From Elysia chlorotica (lineage: Eukaryota; Mollusca; Gastropoda; Plakobranchidae), in contig RQTK01000004.1 in NCBI GenBank assembly GCA_003991915.1, positions 1,543,502-1,607,501 on the forward strand: a stretch of 64,000 nt of DNA. The letters run 5' to 3'. The translations under genes were made by a program, and so were the position numbers. Below the pieces are notes generated by a model. The model made no database searches. It was not told where the DNA came from and saw only the letters and a program-made list of their open reading frames with translations. Positions 1 through 10,370 of the stretch are shown here, piece after piece (within the stretch, counting starts at the first letter, position 1; the number at the start of each line of letters is the position of its first letter).

Positions 1-637
1 AAGCATTCACTTTCAACAGTTTAGCAAAGTACATTTTCTTAAGATTGAAAAGACAAAACTTTCTGTTTGTAAGCTTATGTGACACTACTGAGACCCCCTA
101 GTATTTTTGCCTTGGGCCAGGGAGAATAACAAGTCTATCGGGAGGTTTTACAATTCTTCCCGACCGCGTAGTAGAGAGGAGTTTTTTCTCTATAGTTTCA
201 GGCACGGGTCTCGGGTTTTGACCTAAATCAGTTGCAGGGGTGAGGTTCGAGTCTCGGTTTGACAGTTTAGTGTCAGTGAGGGGTAGGCTGTTTGAGGGCC
301 TGATACTAAAAAGTGAATGACAAAGTTTATCAGTAGGGTTAGAGCGGATAGGGATGAAAGATTTGCGTTTAAGCAGAAACTGACTATTTCTACTGAAAAA
401 TATGGAACCATCAAAAACTTCAAAAGTGTTAAAACCTAAGGATTTGGTCACTCTCGCTTCTTTCCACTCTTTCTTATTATCAATAGGTTGCATCCTCACA
501 GTGTCTCCTGTAAAGAGAGGTTTTAGGCTAGGGCGATTAGAGTTCTTTTGAGAGGCCTTAAATTTCTTAGAGTCCATTGCCATTCTATCACTAACTGGGA
601 TCTTTGATGAAGTATCCAAGGCTTTGTCAGTAGAGGA
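1..637 (-). pseudogene. Ty3/gypsy fragment: integrase C-terminal tail and 3' UTR (copy B)
   Basis: An open frame at 98-619 reads leftwards and encodes the C-terminal tail of a gypsy integrase/Pol polyprotein. It contains the stretch LFTGDTVRMQP, then RVTKSLGFNTFEVFDG, and ends in LVILPGPRQKY. From VTKSLGFN onward it is nearly identical to the last ~115 residues of the pol frame at 1241-4354, and positions 1-97 match the 3' untranslated part at 1131-1240. Coding sequence runs right up to the LTR at 638, so the upstream part of this copy is missing, and its own 3' end lies off the left edge. This is a partial second copy of the same family. The boundary with the LTR suggests nested insertion or recombination between copies. 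It retains integrase C-terminal residues that copy A shows only from VTKSLG onward. It cannot make a functional product on its own. Confidence 0.85.
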
Positions 638-965
638 TGTTACGTACCGCTACACTAGTATTGCGGTTAGATTAGGGTTCGAGGTTTATTACTAACTCTA
701 AATTGAACGAACAGAAAACGATGCATAGATTAAAGATAACTTTATTAACGAAACTTACAAGTCGAAGGACTGAACAAGACTGAGCGATGACACAGGTGGG
801 ACAACAGTTATACAGTGCATGTGTGAGTACAATGGTTGTGCAGTGAGTAAAGCGGCGAGGAGGAGGATAGACAGAGGGGTGTGCCGGGAGGTTAATGTAG
901 GTCATAGGTGTGACACGCAGCGCTGAGCGAAGTTCAAGACTAAGGTTCAGTCTATACACGTAACA
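638..965 (-). repeat. Long terminal repeat (3' LTR of gypsy element, ~328 bp)
   Basis: The segment begins TGTTACGT and ends ACGTAACA, a perfect 8-bp terminal inverted repeat of the TG...CA type. On the minus strand it is preceded by a polypurine tract and contains AATAAA twice, once as the complement of 741-746. This fits a 3' LTR in an element reading leftwards. No second LTR is visible upstream of the gag-pol frame, so a target-site duplication cannot be tested. The five bases outside the low-coordinate end are GAGGA. Confidence 0.8.
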
Positions 966-978
966 TCTCCCCCTTTAG
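966..978 (-). promoter_or_regulatory. Polypurine tract of the gypsy element
   Basis: On the minus strand CTAAAGGGGGAGA directly abuts the 5' border of the LTR (TGTTACGTG...). A purine run in this position primes plus-strand synthesis in LTR retrotransposons. It fixes both the LTR edge and the element's orientation. Confidence 0.75.
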
Positions 979-1240
979 TTTTTTAAAAGTCATGGAGATA
1001 ACAATCTTTATGCAGCTTACAAAGTAGAATAATGATATACATTGCAACAAGGTCGTATGTCAGAGAAATGTGTCACGAGTCACAATAAAGAAAACAAATG
1101 TGCAACACATCGGGTCTATACAAAACACAAGCATTCACTTTCAACAGTTTAGCAAAGTACATTTTCATAAGATTTAAAAGACAAAACTTTCTGTTTGTAT
1201 AACACATAGAGCTAAGGGTTTCTGACACTACTGAGACACC

Positions 1241-4200
1241 CTAGTATTTTTGCCTTGGGCCAGGGAGAATGACAAGTCTATCGGGAGGTTTTACAATTCT
1301 TCCCGACCGCGTAGTAGAAAGGAGTGTTTTCTCTATAGTTTCAGGCACGGGTCTCGGGCTTTGACCTAAATCAATGTCAAGGGTGAGGTTCGAGTCTCGG
1401 TTTGACAGTTTAGTGTCAGTGAGGGGTAGGCTGTTTGAGGGCCTGATGCTAACAGGTGACTGACAAGGTTTATCAGTAGGGTTAGCGCGGATAGGGATGC
1501 GAGATTTGCGTTTACGCAGAAACTGTCTATTTCTCCTGAAAAATTTGGAACCATCAAAAACTTCAAAAGTGTTAAAACCTAAGGATTTGGTCACTTCATG
1601 CGTGAGCAGTGGCTGCTCAGGTTGGCGCGCACAGTACGTGGCACAGGTATCGCACGATTCTACGTGAGCACGAATATCGTTGGACATGCCGGGCCAGAAG
1701 ATGAGATCGCGTGCACGGCGTAGGCAGGAGTTGATGCCGTGGTGACCCGCATGTACCTTCGCCTTGAGGTCTTGACGAAGAGAGCTCGGTATCACGATAC
1801 GGTCTCCACGTAGAATTATCCCGTCTTGTACCGTGAGCTCGTCACGGTAGTTGAAGTAGGGTAGCACACAGCTGGGTAGATCTGACTTCAGGTCAGGCCA
1901 GCCTTGAAGGATGATGAGCTTCAACTGCGACAGGACAGGATCAAGGACAGTTGCAGCTTTGATTTCGCTGAGGCGAGAATCTTTGAAAGGACTGTGGGAG
2001 ATGTTGCTGCAGGTGTGAACCGCGTTCACTGTAGGCAGAGGAGCACGTGACAAGGAATCACTCACGTGTAGTTGAGTACCAGGTTTATAGATCAGGTTGA
2101 AATCAAAGGCTTGCAGTTTTAGGAACATGGACTGCAGACGTTTTGGTGCTTTGGAGAGAGGCTTGTTGGCGATTGAAACCAAAGGCTTGTGGTCTGTGAC
2201 GACTGTCACGGGTCTTGCGAAGGTGTAATGGTAGAACTTGTTCATACCAAAGATAACTGCCAAGAGTTCCTTTTCAATCTGAGCGTAGTTTCTCTCAGCT
2301 TCAGAAAGAGTTCGTGACGCAAAACCAAGGGGTTTGCCATCCTGTAGCAAGACTGAACCCAGACCATACTCCGATGCGTCATTCTCTAGGGTTAGTTCTT
2401 TGTGAGGATCATAGATGGCAAGGCAGGGACTATCCACAATTTTGGATTTTACGGCCAGAAAAGCGTTTTCCTGGCTCTCAGACCACAGGAAAGGGACATC
2501 CTTCTTGGTAAGATTCTGGATAGGATGCAGATCATCAGTAAGGTGGGGAATGTAGCGAGACAGGTACTGTACCATTCCCAGGAAACGACGTACCTCTGTG
2601 AGGCAGGTTGGAGGAGGAAAGTCACGGATGGCTCTTACTTTCTCAGGATCCGTTTTTATTCCATCCGAAGAGATGACATGACCCATGAAGGTTATCTTGC
2701 TCGAGGCGAGCTCAAGCTTATCTCTGTTAAGCCTGACTCCGTATTTTCCACAGGCAGAAAGAAAGTTCTGAAGGTTTAGGTCATGTTCGTGTCGGGTCCG
2801 TCCATGTACAATGACGTCATCATGGATAGCAACGACACCAGGAAGAGCACCAAAGAGTTCAAGGATCTTTCGCTGAAAGATTTCAGGTGAGACTGAGAGT
2901 CCGAAGGGAAGTCTCAACCAGCGATACCGACCGTAGCAGGTCTGGAATGTCGTCAATAGAGAGGAATCGGTATCAAGGAGAACGTGCCAAAATCCATTAC
3001 GTAGGTCGATTTTGGTGAAGACACGAGATTCACTGAGCTCGTGAAGGACATCATCGAGGAGAGGCATGCTGTAGTGTTCACGCAGGAGAGCTTTGTTCAG
3101 AAACTTAGGATCAATGCAGATCCTTAGCTGACCATTCTTTTTGTGAGTGACAACAATCTGACTCACCCAGGGGGTGGGCTCTGTAACAGGAGTGATGACA
3201 CCGAGTTTGGTAAGTCGATCCAGCTCTTGTTTCAGTCTATCTTTGACAGCAACAGGAACTCGGCGATTAGGCATGATCACCGGCTTGACTTCAGGATCTG
3301 TCGTCAGATGTTGTACTCCAGGCAAGTTTCCAAGTTCATCATTGAAGACGGAAAGGGACTCGAGAGAGGATAATGAACAAACTTCCTCAAAGTTCTCATT
3401 TTGCAGATACAGCAGGTTCATTTGTTCAGCAGCTCGTAATCCAAGGATTGGCTGAACATCTTGCTCACAGACAACAAACTCCACATTAAATTTCTTGCCT
3501 GTCTTAGCATTTTTAAGAATTTCCCGTGTTTTGCCAACGCAGGACAGGGTGGAGCCACCGAAACTGGTGAGGGAGGTAGAGCTCAGTTTCAGGTTTCTGG
3601 CAAGCTTTTTAGGTAGAACATTCACAGAAGCACCAGAGTCTATAAGAAAAGGTACTGGTTGCCTGTTCACGATCATCCTACACCGAACCAGGTTGTTCCG
3701 AGGCTCACGGACAGTGTTGACCCAGGCAGGCTCGTCCTCACTGTCTGAGTACTCGACATTGTGGACTCTGCGTCTAGAGGACTTGCACATACTGGCAAAG
3801 TGGTTCCTACCATGGCACTTGCTGCACTCTTTGCCGTACGCAGGACACTTGTTCTTCAGCATAGGATGATGCCGGCCACAAAACTTGCATTTAGCCGACT
3901 TAGATGACTGAGGATGTGTAGAGGAGGACAGAGGGCGATTTCTCTGTTTAGGCAGAGCATTAACAGCTGCTGAAGCCTCAGGAGCCATGTTTATCTTCTG
4001 TCGATGTCTGTCCGCGTTCTCGGCGGCCTTACAAACATCGATAGCTTTCGCTAGGGTTAGATCACGGATCTTTAGCAGATCACGCTGAGTGTCTTTGTCT
4101 CGGATACCCAAGACAATCCGGTCTCTTAGTAGAGAATCTAGGCACCGCTCGCAGTAATTGCAGCTCTTCACGAGACGGCGGAGGTCACTGTAGAAGATTT

Positions 4201-4354
4201 CGAATGATTCTCTTTCTCTCTGCAGGCGGCTGTTGAAGAGATACCGTTCATAGGTGACATTCACTTCACCAACTTTTCCCCAAGGCGGTACTCCTGGTTT
4301 TACCACAGCAGGGGTCCCTGTCAAGACCAAGCCAATCCAAACACGAGAGGGCAA
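1241..4354 (-). pseudogene. Gypsy gag-pol polyprotein (1037 aa) lacking the integrase catalytic core
   Basis: One uninterrupted frame carries, in order: a gag C-terminal segment (about residues 31-125); a CX2C pair at 156-159 and a CX2CX4HX4C zinc knuckle at 177-190; an aspartic protease with DSGA at 239-242; reverse transcriptase with FTKID near 446-450 and the active-site box IHDD at 510-513; RNase H with DASEYGLG (D659), QIEKE (E694) and VTDHKPL (D721); and the integrase zinc-binding domain with His 868-872 and CX2C at 901-904. At residue 920/921 (about position 1594) the frame jumps from QPLLTHE into VTKSLGFN, the start of the C-terminal tail. The whole D,D35E integrase core is therefore deleted, with the frame kept. 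The first ~15 residues are not recognisable gag and come from the duplicated flank. The gag N-terminus is missing. The first box is normally Y-x-D-D or close to it, and here has His before DD. The long intact frame suggests a young element or one lost recently. Confidence 0.9.
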
Positions 4355-5340
4355 GTGACGCAGGAAAGATGGTTTTCTGTCAATGCTCGTGCAGTGTTAG
4401 TCTTTGTAAAATTGTCAAAGTAAAGGACTGAAGGTGTTGATAACATTAAATTTGCGATATAATAATCTGTGTTCCATTGGATCTATTAAGTACTAAGTTT
4501 GGTAGTGATGCATCTAGGGGAACCTTACGGATCGGAAAGTTATCGTGTTACAAGATGCCTGGTCACGAACCAACAAAGAATCTATAATTGTCTAGCACCA
4601 CTGATTTGTGTAAGTTTAAGACGCCTCAACCCTCTATAGACCCTATCAAATGTCAAAAAAGCAAAAAAAAATGTCGTCTCCACCTTCTATGGATACTATC
4701 AAATGTTAGTTCAAAAAGCAAGAAAAAATACTGTTGGTAAAAAGACAGACCATCAGAGTAAACATTGAGTTTGTGTCCTGAAGGAAGTGGTGATCAATAC
4801 AGCGACAAACACGCAACTTGATCACATACCAGGTCTCATAGTATTACCAGGACAGGGGTCCCTGTCGAGACCAAGCCAATCCAAACACGAGAGTTCGAGT
4901 GACGCAGGAAAGATGGTGTTCTGTCGATGCTCGTGCAATGTTGGTGTTTGTGGGGATTTTCAAGGTAGAGGGCTCACGACGTAGGCGTAGATTAATTTGC
5001 TGCTGTGATAGTGTTTGTTCGGACCTTGTACATTTCTCAATTACGAGTTGTTAACGATAGCTCAATCGATTAAGGGTATGATGAGTAGAGGTGCGGCTAA
5101 CAGATTCTTAGTGAACAGAAAGCTTTCGTGTTACAAGATTGTGTGATCATAATTCAACAGAGGCTGATCAGACAGCCTTGCATCTCGTATTGGCGCGAGC
5201 ACTATATTCTTGTTAGTCTAAGATGTCTCACCCTTCTATGGACACTATCAAATGTCGGTTAAAAACAGCAAAGAAGAAACAAAAACAGAAAATATAACGT
5301 TAGTAAAAAGACAGACCTTCAGAGTAAACATTGAGTGTTT
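4311..5340. repeat. Imperfect tandem duplication, ~543-bp period, flanking the gypsy element
   Basis: The segment 4311-4780 (GACCAAGCCAATCCAAACAC at 4325) recurs at 4853-5340 (same motif at 4868). The copies share CGTGTTACAAGAT, CTATGGA(T/C)ACTATCAAATG and the block ending AGAGTAAACATTGAGT. They are diverged and differ by small indels. The first ~15 codons of the gag-pol frame lie inside the first copy. This could be duplicated 5' gag/leader sequence of the element, or target DNA. Otherwise no gene is seen here. Confidence 0.7.
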
Positions 5341-6731
5341 TCAAAGTAAGATGTTTTATTTTCATCAATTTTGATCTTGAAAAGGTAATGTCTCAAATAC
5401 TTATTTATTAGCGTATTTTTCAGGGGCATTGCCACAGCGGTCTAAAGTATCTTTGAATTAGATGAAAGATATTATAAAATTGGATTCAATATGTGTCTAC
5501 ATTCTCATATTTCTCCTTTCCATAACGGTGTAAAGATTACAAGTAAAAGCTTAGAATATTTACTTTTTCATAAATATAATATCCCTCTATACAAAAACAC
5601 CGACAAGCCGTACAATTGATCATGTTGTTTAACCTTGAAAACGCAGAATTGGAGAGAATTATCTTAAAATGCAACTTACAGCTAGGAATAAAGTCTTGAT
5701 ATCGTTTGGACACTTAATTACTTTTAACATTCTTTTAAAAAAAACCAGTATGTAGCCCTTAAACTGTTATGTTTATTAAAGTGACCAGTTTTATAAAAAT
5801 GATAACTAACTTTCATTTGTTTACCACACAAATGAAATTCATTTAAAATGAACTTAAAATATTTTTCATAGGATGATCTCATCGAACACAAAAGCCTTTC
5901 TAATTTGCTGTGTAGTTGATGAAGTTACCTTTTAGAAAATAATTGTGTTTTTATGCTCAGTGTACACAGAAAATGGGACCACGTAAAAATAATTGATTTA
6001 TCAAATGTTTAAACTCCATTAAATTACAAAACAGCAGAAGGGATCTAAAACAAATCACAACCTCCCTATGCCAGATTTAAAACAAATCAGAAAATAAATT
6101 CACATTAGAAGAATAAACAGAAACAAAAACTACAAATTTACATTTTGGAAGCGTTTGCATGCTCCTTATTCTCGCTCCAGAAAGATCAATACGAACTGTC
6201 TCTTTTGACATTTGCTTTGCAAATACCATTATTTCCTGTTTATTATGTTAACTTTCTCGTCCTACAGTTTTCTTGGAACAGCGAAAACAATTTCCCTCTG
6301 GTCAAGATCGTTGAGTTTCTACAGTACCGGCAGATAGATCTAGATGTATTCAGTCCCTCAAAAAATAAAGTAATTCATAACACTTATAACATAATCGAAA
6401 ACGGTGTTATTTAAAAGAAGAAGAAAAAAAAAACCGTATAACTGGCTGTTTCGTCTACTTCCATTTGAGAGCTTCTCGCGCTGTCCCGAGAAAATTGAGC
6501 AAACTACAAGATCTAAGTGTGGAAGTCATGGCAAATACTATCTTCACCACTAGGTTGATAAATGAATAAATGATTCAACGTCTCCAGACGTACAACGTAT
6601 AACGTAAATGAGTGTTTTTTGTGGTCATAAAAGATGTTGGCTATGCAAGTTATATTTGTTATCAGTGCAAATAGGCAATCGCATAAAGTGATAGAAAGAA
6701 AAACTAAAACGATAGAGAGAGATTGAGACTG
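5341..6731. other. AT-rich stretch without a recognisable gene
   Basis: The sequence is strongly AT-rich with short homopolymers. The longest open frame (6145-6414, 89 codons) has no family resemblance or coding-like composition. No repeat seen elsewhere in the window was recognised. Confidence 0.5.
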
Positions 6732-6732
6732 T

Positions 6733-6740
6733 AGATAGAG

Positions 6741-6829
<89 letters not shown>

Positions 6830-6849
6830 CATACATAGATACATAGATA
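6733..6849. repeat. (GATA)n microsatellite
   Basis: This is a near-pure GATA tetranucleotide array about 90 bp long, with GATACATA variants at its right end. The long YLSI-repeat reading frame on the minus strand is a by-product of the repeat. Confidence 0.95.
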
Positions 6850-7061
6850 TTAAGATATATAATAGAGAGTGGTAGAAAGAGAGTCAGACGTAATGGTTAT
6901 AAGCAGAAACAGAATTTAGAGAATAAATTGCGTCAAAAGATAGGAAAACGAGTAAGATATTCAGATAGGTAGACATATAAACAAAGTGAGCGATATAGAA
7001 AGAAAAAGATTCACAGAAGTGGTAAAAAATAATGTAAAAACCGAGAGGGGGAGAGAGAGAA

Positions 7062-7062
<1 letters not shown>

Positions 7063-7142
<80 letters not shown>

Positions 7143-7156
7143 GGCAGACAGACAGA
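7063..7156. repeat. (CAGA)n microsatellite
   Basis: A near-pure CAGA array follows a short GA run, with one CAGG variant near the right end. Open frames through it (CLSV or DRQT repeats) come from the repeat. Confidence 0.95.
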
Positions 7157-7736
7157 AACATAGAGCTAGATGTGAAATGAACTACGTACAGTAGAATAGT
7201 TAATATAGGTTGGAACAAATTATGCGAAAGATAGTCTCTGGATATCTGAAAATCAAAAGGAAAAAGATAAAGAAGTACAAAATAAGAAAACACCCTTTTT
7301 CTTCTAAAGCCACTATATCATTTTATTCATCTAGCGCCTTACTCATTTCCATCTCCTTCATGTTTAAGTAGTGTAGTAGTCTCGTCTCCATAAATAGTCG
7401 ACAAAAAAGCTCTTGGTTTTTCTTTCAGTGCAAGTAATAATAAACTCTACACTCATCGGAAATGTCCGTTTCCGGGCATGTATTATTCATTACTCAGCTG
7501 TTCCTATGGTCAAAGGTGACTACCCCTCAACTAAGTTTTTTTATTCCTTCAGGGCATATGCCTTCTCCTATGTCTAAGATGGCGTTGTTCTCTTTTAACA
7601 AGAGCTGCCAACCCTAGTAGCCATCAATTGTGTACAATGTATTTAAAATTGTATTATAAAGGGATTTTGGGTTAAGTGTAAGGTTGTTTGATTGGTTTTT
7701 AACGATAATAGAGTCGAGGGAATAGGCTTTGTTAGG
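7157..7736. other. No gene recognised
   Basis: Mixed AT-rich sequence lies between a CAGA array and SINE fragments. No exon, RNA gene or known repeat was recognised. Confidence 0.4.
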
Positions 7737-8030
7737 GAGGGGTCCCATGACTAAGACATCTTACAATTTTAGGTGCTTGAGTTAAGTTGAGTTGGTTGTT
7801 TAACGTCCAACTTCATAACTATACAGGCTATAGTATGGAAGGGTCCCAAGACTAACATCTTACAATTTTACATACTGCCTCACGTATAATAGACTGTCTC
7901 TGGGAGATAGATTTGAGCCCCTGTCTCAGATTTTCACGTTATACATAGTGACACAGATCAAACATGTAGGTTACTGAATTCTTTAAACTTTCAAGATCGA
8001 ACCAGGGTCCCCAGGACGAAATGAAAACAA
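7737..8030 (-). mobile_element. tRNA-derived SINE, two fragments
   Basis: Read on the minus strand, 8030-7781 has a B-box-like GGTTCGATCTTG near 8003, then a degraded core, then the family tail with the complements of CTTACAATTTTA and GTTGAGTTGG. A second tail fragment at 7737-7780 repeats GGTCCCATGACTAAGACATC...TTACAATTTTA. This is the same family as the fuller copies at 9387, 11908 and 24846. The 83-codon minus frame at 7939-8190 overlaps this SINE and is not a gene. Confidence 0.65.
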
Positions 8031-8384
8031 ATACTCCTTTTTGGCTTATGTTTGGTTGGAACTCTGCTTTCCACCCAATGATGTTAGCAGACTGCCCAAA
8101 AGGCACACCATTCTGCCCCGACCTATCTACATAATTCATTGACATAGGGGCCATAGGCATCGGAGACTTTATTGTTGATTGAGGGGCCATGGTGGAGCTA
8201 CTCTGGCTTGAGCTCTGAGAAGTTTTGTTTTCTCATTTTTCACGCTTTTGGAGAGCTTCGGAAGACGTTGATGAAAAAAAGTGATGTGTAGTGTTGTAAC
8301 CTAGGTTTTTTATGATTGAAAAATAAGGTGAAGATAAAGGAATCCCAACATTATGGTTGGGTTTAAAATGAAAGATAGATGAAG

Positions 8385-8481
8385 GATGGAGAGAGAGAGA
8401 GAGCGAGAGAGAGAGAGAGAGAGAGAAAGAGATAGATAGACACAGATAGATAGATAGATTGATATAGATAGAGAGAGAGAT

Positions 8482-8531
<50 letters not shown>
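8385..8531. repeat. (GA)n / (GATA)n compound microsatellite
   Basis: GA runs are interspersed with short GATA/GACA units. Confidence 0.9.
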
Positions 8532-8532
<1 letters not shown>

Positions 8533-8798
8533 AATGTTGTAAAGGCAATGACGGAAAAAGTTGATAAAGACGGTGAAATTACATAATCGAAAATATAGTT
8601 ATATTTATCAGCACGGAACTTAACATAGCAAGATAAATGCATACACATACAGAGACAGAGAGCGAGAGGAGAGAGGTAAGAGATCACTTAGCCAGTGCAA
8701 AAATATAAATCTTAATATAGATCCAGACGCTCTATTATCCGGTCAACTGTGTGGGTGAGCTACACTTTAGACCTCACGTAGTCAGAAAAAAAACCTTA

Positions 8799-9107
8799 CT
8801 CGTTCATAATCTCAATCAACCCAAAACCGGTTATAAAACTCTTTAAACAAAACTCTCTCAATCACGGTAACCTAATGGCAGGGTAGATCGACAAACGAAA
8901 CTAGAACCCACGGTCTGAGGCACGGACGGTGATCGAGTAATCAACCCTTCTGTATATCGGTTCTTTTTCTCTTACTCAACCGGACAGCTCAGAGACAGAT
9001 CGTAACTTGATTCAGCGTGGAGAAGAGGCCAAAGGCAGCGGATCCGAGCAGCTACTGACTAGCTGCCAAAAGTAATCTTTGGCCCAAGAAAGCGAAGCTG
9101 CTAGTTT
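8799..9107. repeat. Diverged ~310-bp repeat, first copy
   Basis: The sequence CGACAAACGAAACTAGAACCC followed by CAACCGGACAGCTCAGA and CAGATCG...CTTGATTCAG recurs at 9270-9890. No coding potential was recognised. The element's identity is unknown to me. Confidence 0.65.
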
Positions 9108-9269
9108 AATGTCTCTAGATCTCTGTCTCGAGATAGATCCTATAAGACAGCAAGTACAAAGTGAAAATACATACAGACGCCTGGTTGATTATGTTTTTAG
9201 CTGTTGGAGTCGGGCGTCTAAATATACATCCTTTTGTATTTACTTCACTATATCTTGCCTAGAGAGATA

Positions 9270-9890
9270 AACAAGACTCGTCCATTATCTCTATCAAACC
9301 AAAACCTGTGAAGTCGGTCTGTAGCATCTCTTGAAACAAAACTCCTTCCATTAAGGTTACCCAATGGCACGGGAGAAGGGTATAGTTGTAGTTGAGTTGG
9401 TTTAATGTCCAACATCAGCACTATTTAGACTATTTGTGGACGGGCCCCAAGCATTGCGTCTGACAATTTTATATGCTACCACACGCGAGACAGAGCGGGG
9501 ATAACTGTCTTAGAATCCTGTCTTAGTCAGTCACATTAGACGGACACCGACCCAACCAGTAGGCAGTAGGAGGCGAAATCGCCAGGGCTCGAACCCTCTG
9601 GGTCGGAACCGGTGTTCTATCCCACGACTATTGCGCGAGGGAGACAAACGAAACTAGAACCCATATCTCTCTATAGAGCGAGGGAGAGAATTGCCATGGA
9701 CCGAGGCACGAAAGGTTATCGACTCATCGATCTCATATTTTTTGGTTCTCTTAGTCAACCGGACAGCTGAGAAACAGATCGCTACTTGATTCAGGGTTGA
9801 TAACAGGCCAGAGGCAGAGGGACCGAGTACGCGGGCAGTGATAGACTGGTATCTAACCGCCATCTTGGTCGAAGAAAGAGAAACGGTCTG
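9270..9890. repeat. Diverged ~310-bp repeat, second copy, split by a SINE
   Basis: The left part (9270-9386) and right part (9640-9890) together match the copy at 8799-9107. The SINE sits where the first copy reads continuously from ATGGCAGGG into GACAAACGAAAC. Weak similarity may continue to about 10065. Confidence 0.65.
9387..9645 (-). mobile_element. tRNA-derived SINE, near full length
   Basis: On the minus strand it has a tRNA-like head with B box GGTTCGAGCCC, then the core ACTGGTTGGGTCGGTGTCCG, then the tail AATTGTCAGACGC...CCCGTCCAC and a terminal AACTCAACTACAACT. GGGAGA occurs just outside both ends and may be a short target-site duplication. Confidence 0.8.
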
Positions 9891-10077
9891 TTAGCATTAC
9901 GTATCCTAGGGCTCTTTGATCGAAAAGAAAGCGAAACTCTCTAAAGTGAAGAGCGTTCTCGGGTTATGTGGTCAGAGAAAGAGTGAATGTCTTCTATTTT
10001 AACCTTCCTAGATCTAGGTCTCAAGAAAGATCAAATACGCTGTCTGAATTCCAGATAAAGATACCCGGGACAAGATT

Positions 10078-10370
10078 GGTGACACGGACGTAACAAGCAC
10101 TGAAAGTAACGGAGGTCAAGCGGTATTCGAATCCCGTACCCCTTGCATCTTAGTCTGGCGCTTCAGCCCCAGTGCCACCACGTTCCCTTGGACTCCCCCC
10201 CCCCCTTTTCCCTGAACATGATCGGTGACTTTATACTGACATGGACTTAACAAGCAGTGGAAGCAACGGAAGTCAGGCGTGATTCGAATCCCGTACCCCT
10301 TGCATCTTATCCGGCGCTTCAACCTCAGTGCCACCACGTTCCCCTAGACTAACAACCCGCCCCCCCCCCC
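10078..10370 (-). mobile_element. Tandem pair of tRNA-like SINE heads (second SINE family)
   Basis: Two ~130-bp units, about 157 bp apart, each contain on the minus strand an A-box-like GTGGCACTGGGGCT (GTGGCACTGAGGTT in the other) and a B-box-like GGATTCGAATACC or GGATTCGAATCAC. The spacing is that of a tRNA promoter. Each unit is bordered by a poly-C run. The sequences differ from the main SINE family in this window and do not fold as a plausible functional tRNA. Confidence 0.6.

Larger units (their letters stand above)
638..4354 (-). mobile_element. Ty3/gypsy LTR retrotransposon, 5'-truncated and internally deleted (copy A)
   Basis: Read on the minus strand, the element has a gag-pol frame (4354-1241), a short 3' untranslated segment (1240-979), a polypurine tract and one LTR (965-638). 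No 5' LTR, primer-binding site or complete gag is seen. The left side of gag runs into a locally duplicated segment at about 4310. There is no envelope-like frame. It is a retrotransposon and is not mobile by itself, because it lacks the 5' LTR and the integrase core. Confidence 0.85.

Noticed and set aside
672..959. 95-codon minus-strand frame
   Set aside because: Lies wholly within the LTR and has no known counterpart in gypsy elements.
6513..6836. Long minus-strand frame of YLSI repeats
   Set aside because: It is the translation of a GATA microsatellite. The same applies to the YLSI, CLSV, DRQT, SLSL and RERE frames over the arrays at 7.0, 8.4, 14.8, 15.1, 15.4, 17.4, 21.0, 23.5, 30.5, 30.9, 33.8, 41.9, 45.1, 48.9, 52.3 and 58.6 kb.
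7939..8190. 83-codon minus-strand frame
   Set aside because: Its downstream half is SINE sequence with a B box, and the upstream half has no recognisable domain or splice context.
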